Of a stretch of DNA of 64,000 bases, positions 1 through 8,049 are shown in pieces. Position numbers and translations under genes: made by a program. The notes beneath the pieces are model-generated. The model was not told the origin of the DNA. It ran no database searches and saw only the letters and a list, made by a program, of their open reading frames with translations. The first letter of the stretch is position 1, and every line of letters starts with the position of its first letter. This stretch comes from Muriiphilus sp048268845 (GTDB lineage: Bacteria > Pseudomonadota > Alphaproteobacteria > Rhodobacterales > Rhodobacteraceae): positions 1 through 64,000 of the forward strand of contig JBLWUQ010000007.1 in assembly GCA_048268845.1 (NCBI GenBank), in the 5' to 3' direction.

Positions 1-1
1 C

Positions 2-676
2 CGCGCGCCCGCGCTCGAGCGCAATGCCATCGACTTCGTGGCCCCGGTCGGCCAGCCGATGATGTCGTTCCTGCTGCTCGACATGGGCGGAGACCGGGCA
101 GGCCTGGGCGACCTCGACAGGCTGCCGTTCCCGATCACCGTCGCGGTCGATGCCGCCGCCCCCGATGCGGCCGAGGCGAATGCCTTCTACCGCGCGCTCG
201 GGGCCGAGACGGTGCTGAGCGTGCCGCTGCCGGAAGGCGCGACCGCCACCGATGTCGCCGTGACCTTCGAAGCCTATGCGCCGCTGCTCGAACCCACGGT
301 GGCGGTGATGATCGACAAGGCGTCCGGGTTTCAGACGCTGGGCGAGGGCGCGATGCAGGTTGCCTCGGGTCTGGCGGCAAGCGGGCATGGGCTGGTCAGC
401 TTTCCGCAGGGGCTGAACACCGGCCACAAGGCGGCGATCAAGGAAGGTGTCGAGGCCGGGCTGGTGTTTCGCGACCTTGATGGCGAGGGGCAGGCGCCGG
501 TGGTGATCCGCCGCTTCCTCGACAACGCCGCGTTCCGGGCGCGTGATGAGAAAGGCGTCATCGTCGTCGCCCGCGCGCGGCCCGACACGCTTCAGGCGCT
601 GCTGGAGTGGAGCCTTGGAAACCGGGCGCAGACGGTCACGCTGGCGCCGTTGTCGGCGGTGCTGATGGCGCAGTAG
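2..676 (+). CDS. Divergent polysaccharide deacetylase family protein (YibQ/DUF610 type), C-terminal part
   Basis: The reading frame is open to the left edge, so the N-terminus lies outside the window; about 224 residues are visible. Segments such as ALERNAIDF, MIDKASGFQTLGEGAMQ and GHGLVSFPQGLNTG resemble the C-terminal domain of the divergent polysaccharide deacetylase family common in Rhodobacterales. These are probably periplasmic NodB-fold proteins acting on envelope polysaccharide or peptidoglycan, but their substrate is not established. The gene ends at TAG and is followed by a strong bidirectional terminator. The family call is by recognition; catalytic residues, if present, are upstream of the window. 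Confidence 0.75.
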   Translation, partial: RAPALERNAIDFVAPVGQPMMSFLLLDMGGDRAGLGDLDRLPFPITVAVDAAAPDAAEANAFYRALGAETVLSVPLPEGATATDVAVTFEAYAPLLEPTVAVMIDKASGFQTLGEGAMQVASGLAASGHGLVSFPQGLNTGHKAAIKEGVEAGLVFRDLDGEGQAPVVIRRFLDNAAFRARDEKGVIVVARARPDTLQALLEWSLGNRAQTVTLAPLSAVLMAQ

Positions 677-720
677 AAAACGGGTGAAGGGTTGCTTGCA
701 ATCGTTTGAGTTCAAATGAA

Positions 721-747
721 AAAGCCCCGCGCGCTGCGCGGGGCTTT
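721..747. terminator. Bidirectional rho-independent terminator
   Basis: A perfect 12-bp stem (AAAGCCCCGCGC, 721-732, and its complement, 736-747) surrounds a 3-nt loop. The outer A/T triplets give T-ends on both strands. It lies between two convergent genes ending at 676 (+) and 768 (-), so it can stop transcription from both sides. Confidence 0.9.
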
Positions 748-767
748 CCGGTTTCCTGCGCCCGCAA

Positions 768-2060
768 TCAGGCGAAGGCTTTGGCCAGCGCCTGATCGAG
801 GTCGGCGATCAGGTCGTCGGCATTCTCGATCCCGATCGACAGGCGCACCACGTTGTCGCCGGCACCGGCCGCGTCGCGCTGTTCGGCGCTCAACTGCCGG
901 TGGGTGGTCGAGGCCGGATGGATCACCAGCGAGCGGGTATCGCCGAGGTTGGCGACGTGGCTGAACAGGTCGAGCGCGCCGACGAAGGTGACGCAGCCTT
1001 CATAGCCGCTTTTCAGCGCGACGGTGAACAAGGCGCCGGCGCCCTTGGGCACGATCCGCGGGATGCGGTCGTGATAGGGCGATGAGGCAAGCCCCGGATA
1101 GGTCACCGCCTCGACGCGCGGGTCGTTCTCCAGCCAGGCGGCGATCTTGCCGGCGTTCTCGACGTGACGCTGCATCCGCAGCGACAGGGTTTCGATCCCC
1201 ATAAGCGAATAATGCGCGCCTTGCGGGTTCATCGTCATGCCAAGATCGCGCAGGCCCACGGCGATGGAGTAGAAGGTGAAGGCCATCGGCCCCAGCGCCT
1301 CGTGGAACTTGAGCCCGTGATAGGCCGGTTCCGGCTCGGACAGCGACGGGAACTTGCCCGAGGCGGACCAGTCGAACTTGCCCGAATCGACGATTGCGCC
1401 GCCGGTGACGGTGCCGTTGCCGGTGAGGTATTTGGTCACCGAATGCACCACCAGCGTCGCGCCGTGCTCGATCGGGCGGCAGAGGTAGGGCGTGGCCGAG
1501 GTGTTGTCGACGACCAGCGGAAGGCCCGCCTTGTCGGCAATCGCCGCGATGGCGTCGAGGTCGGTGATATAGCCGCCGGGGTTGGCGATGGTCTCGCAGA
1601 AGATCGCGCGGGTGTTGTCGTCAATCGCGGCCTCGACGGCGGCGGTGTCGTCGAAATCGACGAATTTGGTCTGCCAGCCGAAACGTTTGAACACCTGGGT
1701 GAACTGCGTGTAGGTGCCGCCGTAAAGCCTTGTCGACGCAACGATATTCAGCCCCGGCGCCATCAGCGGATAGAGTGCCATGATCTGTGCGGCGTGCCCC
1801 GATGAGGTGCAGACCCCGCCCGCGCCGCCCTCAAGCGCGGTGATACGCTCGGCCAGCGCCGACACCGTCGGGTTGGTCAGGCGCGAGTAGATGTTGCCGA
1901 CTTCCTGAAGGTTGAAAAGCGCCGCGGCGTGGTCGGCATCGCGGAACACGTAGGCCGTGGTCTGGTAGATCGGGATCTGGCGCGCGCCGGTCGCCGGATC
2001 GGGGTGGGCGCCCGCGTGCACTTGCAGCGTGTCAAAACCCAGAGTCTTTTCGTCGGTCAT
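768..2060 (-). CDS. metY: O-acetylhomoserine sulfhydrylase / Cys-Met metabolism PLP enzyme
   Basis: 430-residue fold-type I PLP enzyme of the Cys/Met metabolism family. PLP should bind Lys210 in the motif HSVTKYLTGN. The N-terminal motifs TLQVHAGAHPDPATGARQ and YSRLTNPT and the length match O-acetylhomoserine aminocarboxypropyltransferase, which makes homocysteine from O-acetylhomoserine and sulfide. Methionine gamma-lyase is the main alternative. The start at 2060 (MTDEKT) is preferred over the ATG at 2075 because GGAG lies about 7 nt before it. Transcription should end at the hairpin at 721-747. A sulfide-consuming enzyme close to a sulfide-oxidation island is suggestive, but the genes are several kb apart. 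Confidence 0.88.
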   Translation of the reverse strand: MTDEKTLGFDTLQVHAGAHPDPATGARQIPIYQTTAYVFRDADHAAALFNLQEVGNIYSRLTNPTVSALAERITALEGGAGGVCTSSGHAAQIMALYPLMAPGLNIVASTRLYGGTYTQFTQVFKRFGWQTKFVDFDDTAAVEAAIDDNTRAIFCETIANPGGYITDLDAIAAIADKAGLPLVVDNTSATPYLCRPIEHGATLVVHSVTKYLTGNGTVTGGAIVDSGKFDWSASGKFPSLSEPEPAYHGLKFHEALGPMAFTFYSIAVGLRDLGMTMNPQGAHYSLMGIETLSLRMQRHVENAGKIAAWLENDPRVEAVTYPGLASSPYHDRIPRIVPKGAGALFTVALKSGYEGCVTFVGALDLFSHVANLGDTRSLVIHPASTTHRQLSAEQRDAAGAGDNVVRLSIGIENADDLIADLDQALAKAFA

Positions 2061-2217
2061 CCTGTTCTCCATCAATTCGTTGCCCGGACGCTATGTGATT
2101 TGCCTCAGGTGGGCAATCGGACGGCGGACAAAAGAAGCCTGTTTCACCCGGTTGTTACGTGGTGGAATTCGGTTCCGGTTGCGCCAGGTTCGGTGGGACG
2201 AAATGCAGAGGACCGCC

Positions 2218-2437
2218 ATGATCACGCCCTTCCATCTGGCCATCAACGTCACCGATCTGGACGCCGCGCGGGCTGGCGGATCGGCTGGAGGCTGCCGGCG
2301 CCGACCGGGGGATCGTGCCGATGATGCGGTTGCAGGGCCAGCCGGGCGAGCAATGGACGATGTTCTTTCGTGACCCGTCGGGAAACCCCTTCGAGATCAA
2401 GGGGTTCCGCGACATGGCGCAGGTCTTCGCGGGGTAG
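2218..2437 (+). pseudogene. VOC/glyoxalase-family pseudogene with internal deletion and frame change
   Basis: From ATG 2218 the frame reads MITPFHLAINVTDLDAAR, a typical start of a roseobacter VOC (glyoxalase/dioxygenase superfamily) protein. A second frame from about 2274 to the TAG at 2435-2437 reads LADRLEAAGADRG, then GQPGEQWTMFFRDPSGNPF and IKGF, which is the normal end of the same protein. The middle part, roughly 60 codons compared with the family length of about 135-140 residues, is missing and the two ends are out of frame. The junction is around 2271-2275. The metal-ligand-bearing central strands are gone, so no functional product is expected. I found no mobile element at the junction. 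Confidence 0.8.
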
Positions 2438-2442
2438 GGTGT

Positions 2443-2934
2443 TCAGGCCAGCCGCGCCAGCTCCAGCGCGTGACTGCGGATATCCTCGGGCCAGTCGATC
2501 ATCGCCACGGTGAACCCGGTGGCGTCGCCCGCGTAAAGCGCACGGATCGCGGCCTCAAAGCCGGGCAGGTTGCCGGCGATGGCGCTCATGAAACGATAGG
2601 CCGCGTCGGGGTTCTGGCCGCCCGCGTCTGTGCGCATCGCGTCCTCGACCAATCGGCGCAATGAGGCCGAAGCGCCGCCGCGCTGGCGGCCCAGCCAGTC
2701 CCAGTGCCGGGGCAGCAGCGTGACTTCCTTGGCGGTGACGCCAAGCCTCGGCCGCCCGCGCGGCGCAGGGTCGGTGCCGGACAGGTCGAGGTCGGTCTGG
2801 CTGCCGCTGTCGTCCGAAAACACCAGCAGCCCCTCGGGATGGGGGCCGAGCGGCGAAAGCTCGCGGGCAAGCGCCTCGCGGTTGCCCCGTGCGATGCGTT
2901 TGTCGCGCTGGAAGGCGGTGAAGGTCTCGGTCAT
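2443..2934 (-). CDS. DUF2239 family protein
   Basis: 163 residues. The pattern TAFQRDKRIARG, then SGSQTDLDLSG, then a GRPRLGVTAKEVTLLPRHWDWL block and YRFMSAIAGNLPGFEAAIRALYAGD matches the DUF2239 family of proteobacteria, whose function is unknown. The central part (residues about 60-90) resembles small DNA-binding or YdeI-like domains in style, but I cannot assign one. It has no signal peptide and no membrane segment, so it is likely cytoplasmic. The Shine-Dalgarno sequence is weak. The VOC pseudogene ends 5 nt away on the opposite strand. Confidence 0.8.
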   Translation of the reverse strand: MTETFTAFQRDKRIARGNREALARELSPLGPHPEGLLVFSDDSGSQTDLDLSGTDPAPRGRPRLGVTAKEVTLLPRHWDWLGRQRGGASASLRRLVEDAMRTDAGGQNPDAAYRFMSAIAGNLPGFEAAIRALYAGDATGFTVAMIDWPEDIRSHALELARLA

Positions 2935-3012
2935 GGTCGACTCACTTGGTTAATGCCCGGGTGAAATAGTATTTGTCCGGGTAAAATGCAAGCCGAAACA
3001 CTCACAATGCCC

Positions 3013-4014
3013 TCAGCGCATCCAGTAACCCGCCCGCTTGATCTGGTTGCGGACGGTCTTTTCCTTCAACGGCAGATCATTGCGGTCGAACATCGCTCGC
3101 ACCTTCTGGCCGCGCCCCTGATAGATCATCCGGAGCATCGGCTCGTAGGATTTCAGCACCTTCTTGATCCGGTTGGGTTCCGCCGCAGCCTCGAACGCCG
3201 CGATCACCCGGTCGCTTTCGCGCGCATAGGCCAGCGGCAGCACCCGCCAGTGACAGGTGACATCGCCATCCAGCCCGTCCAGTTCCGGCCCCGGCCGCCC
3301 GCCGCCAAGCCCGTGGATCACCAGCGGCAGGGCGATCTGGTCAAGCCAGGGATCGAGGCTTTGCAGCGCCAGCTCCTCGGGGGCATCGTCGCGAATCGTC
3401 AGGGCGGTTTCAAGAAAGCGCTGGCCGAACGCCGCCGGGTCGGCACCGAAGAACCAGCCGGCGTTGAAATAGAGGTAACGCTCCCAGTATTCCTCGGGCT
3501 GGGCGGGGTCGAGCGAGGTGGCGAAATCAAGCCCGAAGCGGTCGTAGAGCGATTTCCAGATCGCCGCATAGCCCGGCCCGTAAAGCTCGGGCAGGGGCCA
3601 GGTGCCTTCGCGGCTCATCGAGGCCGATGGGCGGGTGAAATCGAATGCCACCTTCGACAGTGGCCCGCAAACCACCGTATCGCTGTCGAAAAAGACGAAG
3701 GGCTCGCCCTCGGGCAGCACCGACAGGCCCTCGATCTTGTTGCCCTGGGGATAGGACTGGCCGAAATGATGCGCCTCGAACGGGCGGATCTCGGCGCCGA
3801 GATATTCCAGTTCGGCGCGCACCTCCGGGGCGATGCGCGGGTCTTTCGGCCATGCGCCGCCTTGCTGGGGTTCTGCCACGATCAGCCGCCCGGAAAAGCC
3901 CGGATCGGCGCGTCGCAGCGAGGCCGCGAACAGGAGCGCCTCGTATTGCAGCCGGCCGGCCTGACCGACGACCATCACGTTGAACGCCGGGGGACTTGCC
4001 GCTGATCCACTCAT
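3013..4014 (-). CDS. Glycosyltransferase-like protein with DxD motif
   Basis: 333 residues from the chosen start MSGSAASPPAFNVMVVGQ. An in-frame extension to 4080 adds 22 residues of poor composition and is not favoured. The sequence EPFVFFDSDTVV holds a DSD motif of the kind that binds the metal-nucleotide sugar in GT-A glycosyltransferases, and YLYFNAGWFFG is reminiscent of GT8-like enzymes. The basic C-terminus (KKVLKSYEPMLRMIY) could touch membrane or acceptor. No signal peptide is seen. Acceptor and donor are unknown. It is divergent from the secreted protein gene at 4110 across 95 bp. Confidence 0.6.
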   Translation of the reverse strand: MSGSAASPPAFNVMVVGQAGRLQYEALLFAASLRRADPGFSGRLIVAEPQQGGAWPKDPRIAPEVRAELEYLGAEIRPFEAHHFGQSYPQGNKIEGLSVLPEGEPFVFFDSDTVVCGPLSKVAFDFTRPSASMSREGTWPLPELYGPGYAAIWKSLYDRFGLDFATSLDPAQPEEYWERYLYFNAGWFFGADPAAFGQRFLETALTIRDDAPEELALQSLDPWLDQIALPLVIHGLGGGRPGPELDGLDGDVTCHWRVLPLAYARESDRVIAAFEAAAEPNRIKKVLKSYEPMLRMIYQGRGQKVRAMFDRNDLPLKEKTVRNQIKRAGYWMR

Positions 4015-4109
4015 CTGTGTTTTGCCTGTCCTTGCAACTTCTGCCAGTATAGGCGGACGCGGGGCGCAAGCGAAAGCCACGCCGGATCGAATCGAACTCT
4101 GGAGCGACC

Positions 4110-4532
4110 ATGAAACGCATGACCCTGACCCTTGCCGCCCTGGCCATGACGCTGCCGGCGTTATCGCCGGCCGTGGGCCAGCAGTTCACCACCGCCGCCG
4201 AGGTCAGGCCGATCCTCGACGCGACCCGTGCCAACTGGGTGTCGGTGCGCGAGTTCAACGGTCAGGATCTACTTTACTTCACGCACCTGATGTCATGGCG
4301 CTGCGGGCTCGACGTGATCCGCTATTCGGTGAATGGCGAGCCGATGAAGGCCTGGCAGGGCGAGGGCTGCTACGAAGGTGACGCACAGCCCAACGCGCTG
4401 AAGGCCTCGGACAAGGCGCTCTATGTGGCCTATCCGCTCGGGTCGATCGAGACGGTGAAGATTCAGCTGGAATATGACGACGGCTCGACGGACGCGGCCA
4501 GCTATGACCGCCGCGCGATCCTGACGCCGTAG
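4110..4532 (+). CDS. Small secreted protein of unknown function
   Basis: 140 residues with a clear signal peptide (MKRMTLTLAALAMTLPALSPAVGQ, cleaved near residue 24), so a mature protein of about 116 residues in the periplasm. The mature part has two cysteines (in SWRCGLDVI and GEGCYEGD) that could form a disulfide. I recognise the type as a Rhodobacterales conserved hypothetical but know no function. It converges on the flavin reductase gene, with only 10 nt between the two stop codons. Confidence 0.75.
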   Translation: MKRMTLTLAALAMTLPALSPAVGQQFTTAAEVRPILDATRANWVSVREFNGQDLLYFTHLMSWRCGLDVIRYSVNGEPMKAWQGEGCYEGDAQPNALKASDKALYVAYPLGSIETVKIQLEYDDGSTDAASYDRRAILTP

Positions 4533-4542
4533 CCCGTCGCGT

Positions 4543-5040
4543 TCAGTTCAGCGGCGTGAAGCCGCCGTAGATGCCGGCGTGAAACAGCCTCGGGCGGGTC
4601 GGTTCGGTCGTCACCCGTGTCACCCGCGCGATGATGACGGCATGATCGCCCGCGTCGATCCGGTCGCGGGTGGTGCATTCGAACCGTGCCGGGCAGCCGG
4701 CGAGCAAGGGCACCTGCTGGTCGGACAGGGACCAGTCGCAGCCGTCGAACGCCTCGCCAGTGCGCGAAAACCCAAGCGTCATCGCGTCCTGATGTTCGCC
4801 CATCACGTGAATCGCGAAATGCTCGGCGGTGACGAAGGCATCAAAGCGGCGCGAGGCCTTGGCCGGACACCACAGCACCAGCGGCGGATCGAGCGAGACG
4901 CTGGCAAAGCTGTTGGCGGTGATCCCCAGCGGCCCGCGCTCGGAGGCCACCGTCACCACGGTCACGCCGGTCGCGAAAGTGCCAAGCGCGTCGCGCAGCT
5001 CGCGGCGGGTGCCGGGGCCCGGTGTAAAGGTTTCTGTCAT
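4543..5040 (-). CDS. Flavin reductase (RutF/HpaC-like) family protein
   Basis: 165 residues. LRDALGTFATGVTVVTV, then GITANSFASVSLDPPLVLWCP, then HVMGEHQDAMTLGFSRTG is the hallmark of the flavin reductase-like FMN-binding family, which usually supplies reduced FMN to a monooxygenase or acts as an FMN oxidoreductase. No partner monooxygenase is next to it. It lies 63 bp downstream of the soxT-like gene on the same strand and may be the last gene of a soxS-soxR-soxT transcription unit; a role in sulfur metabolism is inference from position only. Confidence 0.88.
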   Translation of the reverse strand: MTETFTPGPGTRRELRDALGTFATGVTVVTVASERGPLGITANSFASVSLDPPLVLWCPAKASRRFDAFVTAEHFAIHVMGEHQDAMTLGFSRTGEAFDGCDWSLSDQQVPLLAGCPARFECTTRDRIDAGDHAVIIARVTRVTTEPTRPRLFHAGIYGGFTPLN

Positions 5041-5103
5041 GTCCTGTCCTGTCGCCTCGGGGCGACCCTAGCCTGACTGGCGGGCAGGGGAAAGGCTCCG
5101 GTC

Positions 5104-6171
5104 CTATCGGGCCGGGGCGAAACCGGTGATCAACTGCCGAAGGCCAAGAGCGGCGCCGGCGAAGATCGCAAGGAACGTCACGGGGGCGCCGTAAAACAGG
5201 ATCGAGAACCCCGACAGCCCCTGTCCGATCGAGCAGCCGAACGCCACCACCGCACCGATGCCCATCAGGGAGGCACCCGCCAGTTGCCGGCCCAGCTCGC
5301 GCGGATCCTCGCAGGCCTCCCAGCGGAAATGCCGCCGAAAGCTCGAGCCGATGAAGGCGCCCAACAGCACCCCCACGACCGAACCGACGCCGAAATTCAG
5401 CCCGCCGCCCGACGAGGTCATCAGGTAGATCAACGTATCGCCCAAGGGTGCGGCAAAGCTGTGGCTCTCGACCGGCACCGGGTCGAACCCGGTGGCCGCG
5501 ATCCACTGCGTCGCGGCCCAGCCGGCGACGACCGCCAGCCCCGCCACCGCGCCCCATGCCGCCTGACGCAACGCCTTGCGGCCGCGCATCTCGGCGCTGG
5601 CAAGGGTCACGGCGATCAGGACGACGCCCAGCGCGATGCCGATGGCGGGGGCGGACAGGCCCGTCAGCCGTTCGGCCAGATGGGCAAGGCCGGGCAGCGG
5701 CTCGCCCGGCGCAAGGGCGCGTTCGGGAAACACCGTGACGCGCAGCCGCGCCAGCGGGCCTGACAGCGCGACATAGGCCGACACCCCCATCACCAGAACC
5801 ACCAGAAGCCCGCGCAGATCGCCGCCGCCAAGCCGCGCCAGCGCGCCAAAGCCGCAATTGCCTGCCAGCGCCATGCCGTAGCCGAACACCAGCCCGCCCG
5901 CGACCGAGGCCCAGGGCACCCAGGCAAAGCGCAGATAGACCGCCTCGGCCGGGTCGAGCAGCCCGGTCGCGATCAGCCCGAACGTGCCGATCAGGGCGGT
6001 GCCGATGGCGATCCCCCACATCCGCATCCGGACGGTCGAATCGGCATAGAGCATGTCCTCGATCGCGCCGAGCGTGCAGAAGCGGCCCAGCCGGGCCGAA
6101 AGCCCAAGCATCACGCCGCCGACCAGTCCGGCCAGCGCGGCGAGTGCGGAATCGCTGATGATGTCGAACAC
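5104..6171 (-). CDS. soxT: YeeE/YedE-family sulfur transporter, SoxT-like
   Basis: 355-residue polytopic membrane protein with two YeeE-type halves. Conserved Cys-bearing motifs LGRFCTLGAIEDML, YGMALAGNCGFGALARLGGGD and AFGCSIGQGLSG are the cysteines that pass thiosulfate along the pore in characterised YeeE/TsuA proteins. In other sox clusters a YeeE-type permease next to soxS-soxR is called SoxT. The GTG at 6171 is chosen as start because GGGGAGGAGG lies 5 nt upstream, a far better ribosome site than for the in-frame ATG at 6240. It follows soxR by 87 bp on the same strand. The transported species (thiosulfate, sulfide or another sulfane) cannot be read from sequence. Confidence 0.82.
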   Translation of the reverse strand: MFDIISDSALAALAGLVGGVMLGLSARLGRFCTLGAIEDMLYADSTVRMRMWGIAIGTALIGTFGLIATGLLDPAEAVYLRFAWVPWASVAGGLVFGYGMALAGNCGFGALARLGGGDLRGLLVVLVMGVSAYVALSGPLARLRVTVFPERALAPGEPLPGLAHLAERLTGLSAPAIGIALGVVLIAVTLASAEMRGRKALRQAAWGAVAGLAVVAGWAATQWIAATGFDPVPVESHSFAAPLGDTLIYLMTSSGGGLNFGVGSVVGVLLGAFIGSSFRRHFRWEACEDPRELGRQLAGASLMGIGAVVAFGCSIGQGLSGFSILFYGAPVTFLAIFAGAALGLRQLITGFAPAR

Positions 6172-6258
6172 CGTGCCCTCCTCCCCTCGGACGCTGATGC
6201 CGGTCGTGCGCCATGGGCGCCGATACGGATCATTCTGCACAGAGGTCGGGGGCGGTTA

Positions 6259-6654
6259 TCAAGAAAAATCGCGCCGGTGCGGCAATGTTCCCTCGTCGAT
6301 CTCACCGGACGGGGCCGAGTTCGGAACCGAACAGAACATCTCGTAGATCACTTCGAGGATGCGTTTCGGGCGGTCGTCGGCCAGCGAGTAATAGATCGCC
6401 TTGCCGTCGCGGCGCGGCGTCACCAGGCCTTCGAGCCTGAGCCGGGCCAGTTGCTGCGACACCGCCGCCTGACGCGCGTGAAGCAGGTCCTCGAGCTCGG
6501 TCACGGATTTTTCGCCCGTCACCAGATGGCACAGGATCATCAGCCGACCCTCGTGGCTGATCGCTTTCAGAAGAGCCGAGGCATCGCAGGCGCTCGACAT
6601 CATCTTGTCCATGTCGTCTTCGGACATGTCTTCCCGTATCACCGGCAGGGTCAT
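6259..6654 (-). CDS. soxR: SoxR: ArsR-family repressor with dithiol persulfide-sensor cysteines
   Basis: 131-residue winged-helix ArsR-family regulator. The recognition helix is in LLHARQAAVSQQLARL (about 58-72) and the wing in RRDGKAIYYSL. Cys42 (GRLMILCHLV) and Cys108 (IYEMFCSV) are 66 residues apart, the same separation as the persulfide-sensing pair of SqrR and Paracoccus SoxR; Cys23 is a third cysteine. The expected mechanism is repression until a tetrasulfide forms between the two thiols. GGGAGAA stands before ATG 6654. Likely targets are the ATTC-N8-GAAT sites at 8050, 11315 and 12308. Assignment rests on cysteine spacing plus the sox neighbours. Confidence 0.9.
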   Translation of the reverse strand: MTLPVIREDMSEDDMDKMMSSACDASALLKAISHEGRLMILCHLVTGEKSVTELEDLLHARQAAVSQQLARLRLEGLVTPRRDGKAIYYSLADDRPKRILEVIYEMFCSVPNSAPSGEIDEGTLPHRRDFS

Positions 6655-6752
6655 CCGGATTCTCCCAATTCTCTATCGTTCCGGTCCGTCCCGAAATCAG
6701 GAAACGGACGATCGCTTCAATTCATTCGGGTCCGGTTGCCCGGTCCCTGCCA

Positions 6753-7139
6753 TCAACCGTCCGCGCCCGCTCCGGGGACATAGTCGGTCTTGGCCTGCAA
6801 CATCAATCCGAGCATGGCCCAGAAGAAATCCTCGCCCGGATAGCCCTCGATCCGGCCCAGTTCGGCACCGTCCTCGACCAGAACGAAGGTCGGAGTATAG
6901 ATGACCGGGCGGGTGAAGGCGATACCTGACTCGTTCAGTGCGGCTTTTTGCAGGCGCACCAGCGGCGCATAGGCGCCTTCGGAGGTTTTCGGGTAGATCG
7001 GGCCAAGCGTGGCGTTCCATTCGGCGCAATAGACGCAACCCGGCTGCTCGACCATCACCAGATCGGCCGCCTCGGCGGCATATGTGATGAGTGCGAAAGC
7101 CCCCGAAACGAGGAGCCGAAAGGGCGAAAAACCATCCAA
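6753..7139 (-). CDS. soxS: SoxS: periplasmic thioredoxin-like protein
   Basis: 128 residues when started at TTG 7139, giving a compact signal peptide (DGFSPFRLLVSGAFALITYAAEA) and then a thioredoxin-like domain with the redox motif PGCVYC. The C-terminus contains FVLVEDGAELGRIEGYPGEDFF, typical of the SoxS/SoxW group. SoxS reactivates SoxYZ by reducing mixed disulfides on the SoxY carrier cysteine, with electrons from the membrane protein SoxV. ATG codons at 7178 and 7202 are in frame, but 7178 has no ribosome site and both lie at or before the predicted promoter elements; TTG 7139 has AAGGGA 10 nt upstream. The start is therefore likely but not certain. Confidence 0.82.
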   Translation of the reverse strand: MDGFSPFRLLVSGAFALITYAAEAADLVMVEQPGCVYCAEWNATLGPIYPKTSEGAYAPLVRLQKAALNESGIAFTRPVIYTPTFVLVEDGAELGRIEGYPGEDFFWAMLGLMLQAKTDYVPGAGADG

Positions 7140-7174
7140 TTGGGTTGAGTCCCTTGACCGGTCGCTTGCACGGA

Positions 7175-7202
7175 TCATAATTTGACAATGCGTCGGGATC
7201 AA
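7175..7202 (-). promoter_or_regulatory. Candidate promoter of soxS (minus strand)
   Basis: On the minus strand TTGATC (7202-7197), a 16-nt spacer and TATGAT (7180-7175, five of six consensus bases) form a sigma70-like promoter. The start point would be near 7168, downstream of the ATG at 7178, which supports TTG 7139 as the soxS start. A degenerate SoxR site (CGTC-N8-GAAT, 7191-7206) overlaps the -35 box. Confidence 0.5.
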
Positions 7203-7210
7203 GAATGTAA
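7182..7210 (+). promoter_or_regulatory. Candidate promoter of soxV (plus strand)
   Basis: A perfect TTGACA -35 box (7182-7187) is followed after 17 nt by ATGTAA (7205-7210), a poor -10. It overlaps the oppositely oriented soxS promoter, so one regulator bound here could control both directions. The leader to soxV would be about 22 nt. Confidence 0.4.
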
Positions 7211-7239
7211 CGACAGGACGCCGTCACCGGGGAGGCCGG

Positions 7240-7980
7240 ATGTTCGCCGAAATCTCTTATGGCGGGGCGGCGCTGGCCGGATTGATGGCGTTCTTCACGC
7301 CCTGCATCCTGCCGATGGTGCCGTTCTACCTCAGCTACATGGCGGGCATCTCGATGTCCGAACTGCACGGCGAGGGCAGGATCGCGCCGGGGGCGCAGCG
7401 GCGCGTCATTGTCTCGGCGGTCTTCTTCGCGCTTGGCGTGACGACGATCTTCGCTCTGCTGGGGTTGGGGGCGACGGCGTTGGGGCAGGTCTTTGCCCAG
7501 TGGCGCGAGGTGCTGAGCTATGTCGCGGCGGCGGTCATCTTCGTCTTCGGGCTGCATTTCCTCGGGCTGATCCGCATCCCGCTTCTGATGCGCGAGGCGC
7601 GGATGGCATCGAGGATGGACCCCTCGACCGTGCTCGGCGCCTATGTCATGGGGCTGGCCTTCGGCTTTGGCTGGACCGCCTGTGTCGGCCCGGTGCTGGC
7701 CACGATCCTTTTCGTGGCCTCGATGAAGGAGAGCCTCTGGCAGGGCGGCACGCTGCTGGTGGTGTTCGGGCTGGGCATGACCGCGCCTTTCGTGGTCGCG
7801 GCGGTTTTCGCCAGACCGTTTCTTCGTTTCATGGCGCGAAACCGCCGATACATGCCGGTGATCGAGAAGGTGCTGGGGGCGATGTTGATCGTTTTTGCCG
7901 TTCTGATCGCGACCGGTTCGGTCAACGCCATCTCGTTCTGGCTGCTCGAGACCTTCCCCATATTCTCCAGAATGGGTTGA
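7240..7980 (+). CDS. soxV: SoxV: CcdA-type thiol-disulfide membrane transporter
   Basis: 246-residue integral membrane protein with six predicted helices. FFTPCILPMVPFYLSYMAG near residue 20 and FGWTACVGPVLATIL near residue 150 carry the two intramembrane redox cysteines of the CcdA/DsbD family. SoxV hands electrons from cytoplasmic thioredoxin to periplasmic SoxS/SoxW, keeping SoxYZ reduced. GGGGAGG precedes the ATG by 5 nt. It is divergent from soxS across about 100 bp and is followed, after 214 bp holding a SoxR operator, by soxY. The usual soxW and soxX that follow soxV are absent. Confidence 0.92.
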   Translation: MFAEISYGGAALAGLMAFFTPCILPMVPFYLSYMAGISMSELHGEGRIAPGAQRRVIVSAVFFALGVTTIFALLGLGATALGQVFAQWREVLSYVAAAVIFVFGLHFLGLIRIPLLMREARMASRMDPSTVLGAYVMGLAFGFGWTACVGPVLATILFVASMKESLWQGGTLLVVFGLGMTAPFVVAAVFARPFLRFMARNRRYMPVIEKVLGAMLIVFAVLIATGSVNAISFWLLETFPIFSRMG

Positions 7981-8049
7981 GATCGGGCGGGTTTTCGCGC
8001 CGGTGCCGCGCAATTTCATGGTATCTTGTGGCGCTGATCCGAAACAATC

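Noticed and set aside
1164..1805. Long plus-strand frame antisense to the PLP enzyme gene
   Set aside because: Arg/His/Gly-rich translation without motifs, fully inside a well-supported gene on the other strand; a high-GC shadow frame.
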